Shown here: piece by piece, positions 7,839 through 15,029 of the stretch
How the letters are laid out: the number at the start of each line of letters is the position of its first letter
Numbering within the stretch: position 1 is the first letter of the stretch
From: an uncultured Verrucomicrobia subdivision 3 bacterium
GTDB taxonomy: Bacteria > Verrucomicrobiota > Verrucomicrobiia > Limisphaerales > DASXHY01
Length of the DNA stretch: 19,906 nt
Assembly: GCA_937890005.1 (NCBI GenBank)
Contig: CALBZA010000066.1
Span: 1 to 19,906 of the forward strand
Direction: 5' to 3'
Translations under genes and position numbers: made by a program
The notes under the pieces: generated by a model
What the model saw: the letters and a program-made list of their open reading frames with translations, nothing else
What the model was told of the DNA's origin: nothing
Database searches by the model: none

Positions 7839-8801
7839 ATGAAAAATGGTTCAAAATACGGGGGCGCGGTTGTCCCTATGGTGACACCGATCACGGCCGG
7901 CGGTGCTGTCGATGAGACGGCGCTGGTGCGGCTCGTGGAAGCGCTTCTGGCGGGCGGGGTGAGCGGCATCTTCGTGCTCGGCACGACCGGGGAAGGGGTG
8001 AATGTTCCGGCAACGCAACGTCGGCTGGTGGTTGAGCGTACCGTGACGGCTGTTGCGAAGCGGGCGTTTGTTTATGCAGGACTCGGTGATCTGAAACCGG
8101 ACGAACATGGAATCGCCAATGACTTTTTCAACGCGGGAGCTGACGCGGTTGTTGTTCATCCACCCATTTCCGTTCCGGTTCCGGCGGCGGATCTGGAGCA
8201 GTGGTATCGCACATTGCTCGATCAGGTGCATGGGCCGTTGATTCTTTACAACATGCCGTCCACAACAGGCGTTTCAATTCCGCTCGATGCTGTGGGGAAA
8301 CTTCTCGGACATCCAAAGCTTGCGGGCATCAAGGATTCGGAAAACAACTCGAAACGTCTGGAGGAACTGCTGAAGCGCTTTGGCGGAAAACCGGGTTTTG
8401 CCATTTTCGTGGGCGTGGGTGCGTTGATGGAGAAGGGACTGCGGCTTGGAGCGGACGGAATTGTTCCGAGCGTTGGCAATCTCATTCCGGACGTCTGCCA
8501 GAATTTGTGCACGTCAGCGCGCCGTGGCGACTGGATACAGGTCGAAAATCAGTTTGCACGGATGAACGCCGTGGCTGCGTTGTATCAGAAAGGCCGGACA
8601 CTCAATGAGTCGATCTCCGTCCTCAAAGCGGCCGTGCATTGCCGCGGATTGTGCGAGCCTTACGTTCTGCCGCCGTTGCACACGCTTTCGGCCAGCGCCG
8701 TGGAAAAGCTTCAAACCCAGATGATGCAACTGCAGCTGAGCCAGATTGCCGGCGGCGATGGAAATGGAAACGGCTCAAACCGGGTGCATCTTGCCGAATG
8801 A
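7839..8801 (+). CDS. Dihydrodipicolinate synthase / N-acetylneuraminate lyase / KDG aldolase family protein
   Basis: A TIM-barrel class I aldolase of 320 residues. The catalytic set is complete: GTTGEG at 48-53, Tyr137 in LYNMPSTTG, and the Schiff-base lysine Lys165 in GIKDS. The family joins or splits pyruvate and an aldehyde. The GIKDS context and lack of NAL-specific features look more like a 2-keto-3-deoxy sugar acid aldolase than lysine-pathway DapA or sialic acid lyase, but subfamily assignment by eye is weak. The start has an AAGGA ribosome binding site at 7830-7834. The last 20 residues are a Gly/Asn-rich tail (GGDGNGNGSN) not expected in the family. The stop overlaps the PdxA-like ATG (ATGA), showing translational coupling. 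Confidence 0.9.
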   Translation: MKNGSKYGGAVVPMVTPITAGGAVDETALVRLVEALLAGGVSGIFVLGTTGEGVNVPATQRRLVVERTVTAVAKRAFVYAGLGDLKPDEHGIANDFFNAGADAVVVHPPISVPVPAADLEQWYRTLLDQVHGPLILYNMPSTTGVSIPLDAVGKLLGHPKLAGIKDSENNSKRLEELLKRFGGKPGFAIFVGVGALMEKGLRLGADGIVPSVGNLIPDVCQNLCTSARRGDWIQVENQFARMNAVAALYQKGRTLNESISVLKAAVHCRGLCEPYVLPPLHTLSASAVEKLQTQMMQLQLSQIAGGDGNGNGSNRVHLAE

Positions 8802-9880
8802 ACACGCGGCCGCTGCTGGGACTGACGATGGGCGATCCGGCGGGGATCGGGCCGGAAATTTGTCTTCGTGCGCTCACTGAACCGAGCGTGTTGGATCGGT
8901 GTATTCCCGTGTTGTTCGGCGATGCCGGCGTCGTGGAACGCGTGGGCAAACAACTTGGGTTGGGATTGGAAAAGGTCCAGATCCTTTCGCTTCAGAACTG
9001 GAACAGGCAAACCACTCGCTCCGCGCCAACCCTCGTCAACTGTGCGGCGATCGATGCCGGCACGGTTGAACCGGGAAAGATTTCAGCCGCGTGCGGGCGG
9101 GCCGGTTACGTTTATATCGAACAGGCGATTCAGTCGGCGTTGCGCGGACAGATTTCCGGCGTGGTGACAGCACCGATTCACAAGGAAGCTCTCAACCTGT
9201 CCGGAGTGCCGCATCCCGGGCACACGGAAATTTTCACGGCGCTTACCAATTCCAAACGCAGTTGCATGATGCTGCGCTCGGACGTCATCACGGTGAGCAT
9301 GGTGACGACGCACATCGGTTATCATGAAGTGCCGGGAAAACTTTCAGTCGAACGCGTGCTGAACGTCATCGAACTCACCGCCGAGGCGATGGAATGGATG
9401 CTTCGGAGGAAACCCCGAATCGGTGTCTGCGGATTGAATCCTCACGCTGGAGAGCACGGTCTTTTTGGACAGCGCGAAGAAGAGAACTTCGTTGAACCCG
9501 CCGTGATTGAGGCGAAGAAGCGGGGCATCGATGCCGTCGGGCCGCTGGTTCCAGACGCTGCTTTCACGACAAATCAGCGCAAGCGTTTTGATGCGATCGT
9601 CACGCTGTATCACGATCAGGGACACATTCCGTTCAAGATGCTGGCCTTCGACACCGGAGTGAACATCACGCTCGGTCTGCCGATCATCCGCACATCGGTC
9701 GATCATGGCACCGCGTTCGACATCGCGTGGCAGGGGAAAGCCGATCCTCAGAGCCTTTATTCCGCCATTCGCGTCGCCCTCGATCTGGCCAACGGCCGCG
9801 AACAACGACTCCGCGCGGAGAAATCGGAAACGCAATCATTGTCCGCCGAATGCGCGCCGGCTTCCAATCCCGGATCATAA
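8798..9880 (+). CDS. PdxA-family 4-phospho-sugar-acid dehydrogenase (PdxA2 type)
   Basis: At 360 residues it has all the PdxA hallmarks: GDPAGIGPE (12-20), TAPIHKEAL (124-132), PGHTE (140-144), GLNPHAGEHGLFG, YHDQGHIP, and the three metal-site histidines His172, His216 and His272. PdxA makes a pyridoxal precursor, but the PdxA2 branch next to DUF1537 kinases oxidises and decarboxylates D-threonate or D-erythronate 4-phosphate to dihydroxyacetone phosphate. Immediate linkage to a DUF1537 kinase supports the second role. I start at ATG 8798 (overlapping the previous stop) because MNTRPLLGLTMGDPAG is the normal N-terminus; the longer frame from 8639 adds 53 alien residues. The C-terminal tail is non-family-like and the stop codon falls inside a 7-bp tandem repeat. 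Confidence 0.92.
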   Translation: MNTRPLLGLTMGDPAGIGPEICLRALTEPSVLDRCIPVLFGDAGVVERVGKQLGLGLEKVQILSLQNWNRQTTRSAPTLVNCAAIDAGTVEPGKISAACGRAGYVYIEQAIQSALRGQISGVVTAPIHKEALNLSGVPHPGHTEIFTALTNSKRSCMMLRSDVITVSMVTTHIGYHEVPGKLSVERVLNVIELTAEAMEWMLRRKPRIGVCGLNPHAGEHGLFGQREEENFVEPAVIEAKKRGIDAVGPLVPDAAFTTNQRKRFDAIVTLYHDQGHIPFKMLAFDTGVNITLGLPIIRTSVDHGTAFDIAWQGKADPQSLYSAIRVALDLANGREQRLRAEKSETQSLSAECAPASNPGS

Positions 9881-9897
9881 ATCGTAAATCATAAATC
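9877..9897. repeat. Three 7-bp tandem units (RTAAATC) over the pdxA-like stop codon
   Basis: ATAAATC, GTAAATC and ATAAATC follow each other directly. The TAA stop of the PdxA-like gene (9878-9880) is formed by the first unit, and the array fills nearly all of the 23-bp gap before the kinase ATG at 9904. It is AT-rich in an otherwise GC-rich setting. Confidence 0.85.
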
Positions 9898-9903
9898 CCA
9901 GAG

Positions 9904-11091
9904 ATGATTGGCGTCATTGCAGATGACCTGAGCGGAGCGGCCGAGATCGGCGCGCTCGGTTTGCGTCATGGACTGACGGCGGAAATCATCTGTCGTGGCC
10001 GGCCGAGCGGTCGGGCGAAGCTGGTTTGCATTGATACGGATTCGCGGTCATCCGCGCCGGAGGAGGCTGCGCGACGAACGGCGAAAGCGGCGAGGCTGTT
10101 GCGTGAGGCCGGTGCTGATTGGATTTACAAGAAGGTTGATTCCGTTCTGCGCGGACATATCACAGCTGAACTCGAAGCAATGGCCGGCGCGCTCGACCTT
10201 CCGCGGGCGTTCATTGTGCCGGCAAATCCATCCAGAGGACGGGTGATTCGGAACGGACGCTATTACGTCGAGGGCAGGCCGATTCATGAGACTGAGTTTG
10301 CAAGAGATCCGGAGCATCCCCGGACTTCATCAAAAGTGCTGGAGCTGATGGAACCTTCGATGACTTTTCCCGTGAAGGTTGTGCGACGGCGCGCGGAGCT
10401 TCCCCCGAATGGCATCGCAGTGGGCGAAGCAACGCGATCTGTTGATCTCGAGAAATGGGCGGCGCGACGGTTCGACCGCACCGCGTTTGGCGGCGCTGCT
10501 GAATTCTTTGCCGCGTTGCTTCGGCTCGAAGGATACGAACTTAATGAGAAGAGCGAGGAGAAGGAGGAGTCGTTGGCAGAGATTTCGGAACTGTTCGTAT
10601 GCGGCTCAACCAGCAAGGCTGGACGCAGTTTCGTCCGGGCTGCGCGCGCGAGGAAAGTTCCTGTGTTCTCGCTGCCATCCGAGCTGGCGTGGGGCGCCGA
10701 GTTCAGCGACATCGCCAAGAGAGCGGTGGCGAAACGGGCGATTACGGCGTTTCGACAAAGCAACCGTGTGATTTTGAACGTCGGCCTCCCAACTCTGCGC
10801 GGGGCTGAAGCGGCGAGGATGCTGACGTTGCATCTGGTTCAACTTGCTGAAATGGTGCTGGCAGATGCGAACGTGACTCATGTTTATGCAGAAGGTGGAG
10901 CCACGGCTGCGGCATTGGTACAGCGCATGGGCTGGGAAAGGCTTACCGTGTTGCGAGAACTTGCGCCCGGTGTCGCGCGACTTGGCGTGGTGGGAAATCG
11001 TTCAACAGTGCTTGCCATCAAGCCTGGCAGCTATGTGTGGCCGGCAGACATTCGAAAGGGCGTCGATCTTGCCTGCGAAGCGTCAGCTTGA
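9904..11091 (+). CDS. Four-carbon acid sugar kinase (DUF1537 family)
   Basis: A 395-residue kinase. The N-terminal substrate domain has IADDLSGAAE (5-14), the KKVDSVLRGH motif (76-85) and PANPSRGR (106-113). The C-terminal nucleotide-binding domain has EGGATAAALVQRMGW (330-344) and IKPGSYVWP (372-380). Family members phosphorylate threonate, erythronate or 3-oxo derivatives at O4, providing the substrate for the PdxA-like enzyme encoded just upstream. Residues about 215-230 (NEKSEEKEES) are a charged insert at the domain junction. Only weak AGAG precedes ATG 9904. The regulator gene follows 12 bp after the stop. The exact acid cannot be told from sequence. Confidence 0.93.
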   Translation: MIGVIADDLSGAAEIGALGLRHGLTAEIICRGRPSGRAKLVCIDTDSRSSAPEEAARRTAKAARLLREAGADWIYKKVDSVLRGHITAELEAMAGALDLPRAFIVPANPSRGRVIRNGRYYVEGRPIHETEFARDPEHPRTSSKVLELMEPSMTFPVKVVRRRAELPPNGIAVGEATRSVDLEKWAARRFDRTAFGGAAEFFAALLRLEGYELNEKSEEKEESLAEISELFVCGSTSKAGRSFVRAARARKVPVFSLPSELAWGAEFSDIAKRAVAKRAITAFRQSNRVILNVGLPTLRGAEAARMLTLHLVQLAEMVLADANVTHVYAEGGATAAALVQRMGWERLTVLRELAPGVARLGVVGNRSTVLAIKPGSYVWPADIRKGVDLACEASA

Positions 11092-11103
11092 GAAGATGCG
11101 CGC

Positions 11104-11991
11104 ATGCAACCCGGACCGGCAAAAGAGACGCCGCTGGCCGAATCGGCTGTAGCAGGTTCCTCCGAGCATCTGACATTTGTTGAGCCATCGCCCATTGCGC
11201 GGCGACTGCTCTGGCATCTTTTTTCCATCGGGTCGCGCAAGATCACTGAAGCCGACCGGCATCAATCGTTCGAAAAACCCGGAGCGCATCTCTTCTGGGT
11301 GCAGTCCGGCGAAGGCGAACTGGAACACGGCGATGGACGCCTCAATCTGACCCGCGGGCGCAAGGTGTGGCTCGTGGACATGAGCAAGCCGCGTAATTAC
11401 ATCCCGGCGCCGAAGAGGCATCTCACGATCGCGGGCTTCCGATTCGGCGGACCCGGCCTTGAATTCTGGCACGAGGAAATCCGAGGAACAGAAGGCGCCG
11501 AGTTCGCTCTCGAGGATTTCGGTTTTGTCAAAAGAACTCAGAGCGAACTGCTGCGATTGGTTCGACGGCGTCCGGTCGGTTGGGAATGGCAGATTCACGT
11601 CGTCATCACCAACATGCTCGGGAAGCTGCTGATGGCGCGGAATCTTCTCGTGTCGCCCCAGGCGGAACTGCCGGCGCCCGTGGTGCGGGTGCTGAATGCG
11701 ATTTCGGCGAATCCGATGCGCGACTGGAAGGCCACCGAGCTGGCGACGATTGGGAAGGTCAGCTATTCCGGATTGCGCGCGCTGTTTCAGAAAGCGAAGC
11801 AGGGGACCATTCACGAGCACATTCAACGAGCCCGGCTGGATCAGGCCCGGCTGCTGCTGGCCGACAAACGGCTCTCCGTGAAGGACGTTGCCGCGCAGCT
11901 GAATTTCTCCAGCGAATTTTACTTCAGCCATTTCTTCCGTCATTACACCGGCATGACGCCGACGGAATTTCGTCAGCATTTGAAAGGTTAA
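11104..11991 (+). CDS. AraC-family transcriptional regulator
   Basis: A 295-residue protein with an N-terminal cupin-like ligand domain (about 30-140, including FWVQSGEGELEHGDGRL) and a C-terminal pair of helix-turn-helix motifs (about 195-293) with the family signature ending FSSEFYFSHFFRHYTGMTPTEFRQH. It most likely senses the operon's substrate or an intermediate and activates transcription, possibly from the 3227-3326 divergent region. GAGAAG at 11090-11095 is a suitable ribosome binding site for ATG 11104. It sits inside the operon between the kinase and the GH2 gene, leaving 2 bp before the next start. Confidence 0.93.
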   Translation: MQPGPAKETPLAESAVAGSSEHLTFVEPSPIARRLLWHLFSIGSRKITEADRHQSFEKPGAHLFWVQSGEGELEHGDGRLNLTRGRKVWLVDMSKPRNYIPAPKRHLTIAGFRFGGPGLEFWHEEIRGTEGAEFALEDFGFVKRTQSELLRLVRRRPVGWEWQIHVVITNMLGKLLMARNLLVSPQAELPAPVVRVLNAISANPMRDWKATELATIGKVSYSGLRALFQKAKQGTIHEHIQRARLDQARLLLADKRLSVKDVAAQLNFSSEFYFSHFFRHYTGMTPTEFRQHLKG

Positions 11992-11993
11992 CT

Positions 11994-14888
11994 ATGGGAA
12001 TTCTCCAACGCGGAAATCATCCACTCTCCAGCATCGGACATTCGACATCTGGCGTTCGCGGATCACAACGCGGCGTGTTCAAGCCTGGTGTTCAACGCTG
12101 GTGTTTGAACGTTCTCCTGTTCGTTCTTTTCGCTTTGGCAAGCATTGCCAGCGCGCAGGACACGTTGCGGCTCTATCTCTCCGGCAAAGGCAAGGACGAC
12201 GCGGTGCCGTGGAAATTTCAATGCACCTCGGGAGCGAACTCAGGTTATTGGACCAATCTTCCGGTGCCGTCGCATTGGGACATGCATGGTTTCGGAACGC
12301 TCAGCTACAAGAAGGACGCGACGAATGCGTGGGATGAGCGCGGATTGTATGAACGTGAATTTGCCATTCCCGCGGATCTGAAAGACAAACGCATTTTCCT
12401 GACGTTCGAAGGTTCCATGACGGACACGAGCGTGAAAGTGAACGGCCAGTCGGCGGGGCCAAAGCATCAGGGCGCGTTCTATCGTTTCAAATACGAAATC
12501 ACGCCGCTGGTGAAGTTCGGCGAGACAAACCTTCTGGAAGTGGAGGTCGCCAAGCATTCATCGAACAAATCTGTGAACGATGCGGAACGGCTGGCGGATT
12601 ACTGGGTGTTCGGAGGCATCTTCCGTCCGGTTCACCTCGAGGCGACGCCGCAGCAGTTCATCGAACGGGTGGCAATCGATGCGAAGGCGGATGGAACTTT
12701 TTCAATGGATGTGTTTGTAAACGGAAACGCGGACGGCGCGAAGGTCGAGGCGCAGGTGATGACGCTCGACGGAAAACCGATGGGTGCGAGCGTGCAGGCC
12801 GACGCAAGTGCGCGGGCGGTTTTGAAGACAAAGATCGATTCGCCAATGACCTGGTCGGCGGAGAAGCCGAATCTTTACACCGTGGAAGTCCGGCTCAAGC
12901 GCGGTGACGAACTCGTGCATCGGATGTTTCAACGGTTCGGTTTTCGAACGGTGGAAGTGCGGGATGGCGACGGCATTTACGTGAACGGCCAGCGCGTCGT
13001 GCTGAAGGGCGTAAACCGGCATTCGTTCTGGCCTGAATCCGGCCGGTGTCTCAGCTCGAAGGTTCATCGCGAGGACATCGAACTGATGAAAGACATGAAC
13101 ATGAATGCGGTTCGCATGTCGCATTATCCGCCGGACGCCGAATTTCTCGACCTGTGCGATGAACTGGGGCTTTACGTTCTGAACGAACTCGCAGGATGGC
13201 ATCGGGCCTACGACACCGAGGTGGGAACGAAGCTCGTTGAAGAAATGGTGACGCGCGATGTGAATCATCCTTCGATTCTGTTCTGGGACAATGGCAATGA
13301 AGGCGGCTGGAACACGGCGCTGGACGAACTCTTCACGAAGTTCGATCCGCAACAACGCCGCGTGTTGCATCCGTGGCATCCGTTCGGTGGCGTGAACACG
13401 GCGCATTATCTCGGCTACGACAACGCGGTTGTGGCGGCAAGTGGCAAGCCGATGTTCTACTTCGATGGCAAGGAGGCGTTGAATACCAACTACACCGGCA
13501 AATACATCTACATGCCGACGGAGTTTCTGCACGGCCTGTATGACGGCGGGGCCGGCGCCGGTCTGGAGGATTACTGGAACATGATGACCGCAAGTCCGGT
13601 GCTTAGCGGCGGTTTCATCTGGACGTTTGTGGATGAATCGGTGAAACGGCCCGACACCGGCGAGCTTGATTCGGCCGGCAACCAGGCGCCGGACGGAATC
13701 GTCGGGCCCTACCGCGAACGCGAGGCGAGCTTTTACACGATCAAGGAAATCTGGTCGCCGATTCAGGTGAAGCAGGAGTCGGGACGAACCTTCTCCGTTC
13801 AAAATCACTTCAGCTTCACGGATGCGAAGGAATGCAGGTTCGTCTGGGAATTGCGGCAGTATCCGACGCTTCAGGAAATGGGCGGTGATTTCGATGTGCT
13901 GGAAGAGGAGGAAGGCCAGGTGCCGTCAATTCCGCCGGGCGGAAAAGGGACGGTCCGCATGCCGGTGATGCGATCCGACGAACGCGTTGATGCCTGGGCA
14001 TTGCGAGTGGAGGATCCATCGGGCCGCGAACTCTGGACCTGGGTATGGCCTCGTCCGCGTACCGGAGATCTCGGCCGACTGGTCAATGCACCCGCGTCGC
14101 AGAAGGCGAGTGGAAAGGAAACTGCGGATCATGTGGAAATCCGTTCGGGCGATCTGCTGGTGAAGATCAGCCGCAAGACGGGATTGCTCACGGAAGTGAT
14201 TCGCGACGACGTCGAGTTCAGTCTCACGAACGGCCCACGCCTCGCGGTTACCAACGGAACGCTCAAGTCGATTCGATCCGATCAGGACGGCCCCGACTAC
14301 ATCGTTTCGGCGAAGTTTGACGGGGATTTGAAATCGATCCTCTGGCGCGTGCATGGCAACGGCTGGGTTCGCTGCGAATACACCTACAGCGCGACGGGAA
14401 CGAACGACTTCCTGGGCGTGGTGTTCGACTATCCGGAGGATTACGTGAAGAGCAAACGCTGGATGGGCAACGGTCCGTTCCGCGTTTACAAGAACCGGAT
14501 GCGCGGCGGCACCTTTGGGGTGTGGGAGACGGACTACAACAACACAATCACAGGCTATCGTGACTGGGAATATCCGGAGTTCAAGGGGTGCTTCAGCGAT
14601 GTTCGCTGGATGCAACTGGACACCACGGAGGGTTCGATTTCAATCGTGCCGGAGAAAGTGCCGTTCGTTCAGGTGCTCACGCCGGACCAGGCGCCCGATG
14701 ATCTTGTGGCGAAAACAAAAGTGAAACTGCCGCAAGCGGGACTGGGGTTGCTCCATGCGATTCCGGCGATTGGAACCAAGTTCAAGGACGCCGCCTTCAG
14801 CGGACCTCAAAGCCAGCCGACTGTGGCGAATGGCGACTATTCAGGCGCGGTGAACTTCTACTTCGGCGATTTGCCGGAGGAGGATTGA
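11994..14888 (+). CDS. Secreted glycoside hydrolase family 2 (beta-galactosidase/beta-glucuronidase-like)
   Basis: The 964-residue enzyme has an unusually long N-terminal extension, a hydrophobic signal segment (CLNVLLFVLFALASIASA, 37-54) and a likely cut before QD at 55. The GH2 order follows: jelly-roll sugar-binding domain (about 85-220), immunoglobulin-like domain (about 220-318, ending GFRTVEV), and TIM barrel from about 325. NGNE gives the probable acid/base Glu436 and PTEFLHG the probable nucleophile Glu510, followed by a beta-galactosidase small-chain-like C-terminal domain (about 690-960). It should cleave beta-glycosides outside the cytoplasm, supplying sugar to the operon. GAAAGG (11982-11987) six bases upstream supports ATG 11994. 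GTG 12075 would give a more normal signal peptide. The frame opens back to 11580, but that part overlaps the regulator gene. Confidence 0.9.
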   Translation: MGILQRGNHPLSSIGHSTSGVRGSQRGVFKPGVQRWCLNVLLFVLFALASIASAQDTLRLYLSGKGKDDAVPWKFQCTSGANSGYWTNLPVPSHWDMHGFGTLSYKKDATNAWDERGLYEREFAIPADLKDKRIFLTFEGSMTDTSVKVNGQSAGPKHQGAFYRFKYEITPLVKFGETNLLEVEVAKHSSNKSVNDAERLADYWVFGGIFRPVHLEATPQQFIERVAIDAKADGTFSMDVFVNGNADGAKVEAQVMTLDGKPMGASVQADASARAVLKTKIDSPMTWSAEKPNLYTVEVRLKRGDELVHRMFQRFGFRTVEVRDGDGIYVNGQRVVLKGVNRHSFWPESGRCLSSKVHREDIELMKDMNMNAVRMSHYPPDAEFLDLCDELGLYVLNELAGWHRAYDTEVGTKLVEEMVTRDVNHPSILFWDNGNEGGWNTALDELFTKFDPQQRRVLHPWHPFGGVNTAHYLGYDNAVVAASGKPMFYFDGKEALNTNYTGKYIYMPTEFLHGLYDGGAGAGLEDYWNMMTASPVLSGGFIWTFVDESVKRPDTGELDSAGNQAPDGIVGPYREREASFYTIKEIWSPIQVKQESGRTFSVQNHFSFTDAKECRFVWELRQYPTLQEMGGDFDVLEEEEGQVPSIPPGGKGTVRMPVMRSDERVDAWALRVEDPSGRELWTWVWPRPRTGDLGRLVNAPASQKASGKETADHVEIRSGDLLVKISRKTGLLTEVIRDDVEFSLTNGPRLAVTNGTLKSIRSDQDGPDYIVSAKFDGDLKSILWRVHGNGWVRCEYTYSATGTNDFLGVVFDYPEDYVKSKRWMGNGPFRVYKNRMRGGTFGVWETDYNNTITGYRDWEYPEFKGCFSDVRWMQLDTTEGSISIVPEKVPFVQVLTPDQAPDDLVAKTKVKLPQAGLGLLHAIPAIGTKFKDAAFSGPQSQPTVANGDYSGAVNFYFGDLPEED
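12075..12113. repeat. Three imperfect 13-bp tandem units in the GH2 signal region
   Basis: GTGTTCAAGCCTG, GTGTTCAACGCTG and GTGTTTGAACGTT follow without gaps. They encode VFKPGVQRWCLNV, the stretch just before and into the hydrophobic signal core, so a non-coding-looking repeat has become part of the protein or lies just upstream of its real start. Confidence 0.75.
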
Positions 14889-14913
14889 TTCGCAGGCGAA
14901 GTGATTCGTTGAA

Positions 14914-14933
14914 GCGGCAGCTCGGCTGCTTTT
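14914..14933 (+). terminator. Possible intrinsic terminator after the GH2 gene
   Basis: A short stem GCAGC-TCG-GCTGC (14917-14929) is followed by TTTT, 26 bp after the GH2 stop. The stem is only five perfect pairs, so termination strength is doubtful. It is the only terminator-like structure in the convergent gap to argA. Confidence 0.35.
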
Positions 14934-14943
14934 GCTGCACCGC

Positions 14944-14983
14944 AATAGTCCTATTGTCCTATTGTCCTATTGTCCTATTGTCC
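14944..14983. repeat. 8-bp tandem repeat (TATTGTCC)
   Basis: Four perfect head-to-tail copies of TATTGTCC (14952-14983) preceded by one variant copy AATAGTCC (14944-14951). It lies between the convergent GH2 and argA genes. It is too short-period to be a CRISPR and looks like a slippage-prone microsatellite. Confidence 0.95.
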
Positions 14984-15029
14984 TGATCAGCCAGCCTGTC
15001 CCGCGACTTTCGGCGCCTTGGCTTCCACC

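Noticed and set aside
3327..8801. Sialic acid catabolism (sialidase, SSS transporter, N-acetylneuraminate lyase)
   Set aside because: Tempting from family names, but the BNR protein lacks a clear FRIP motif, the lyase looks more like a 2-keto-3-deoxy acid aldolase, and NanE, NanK and NagA/NagB-like genes are absent, whereas the kinase/PdxA pair points to acid sugars.
8798..9880. Vitamin B6 biosynthesis pdxA
   Set aside because: All PdxA residues are present, but operon context with a DUF1537 kinase and no other B6 gene favours the catabolic PdxA2 role.
12702..13808. 368-codon minus-strand open frame
   Set aside because: Antisense shadow of the GH2 gene, which carries catalytic motifs in this region.
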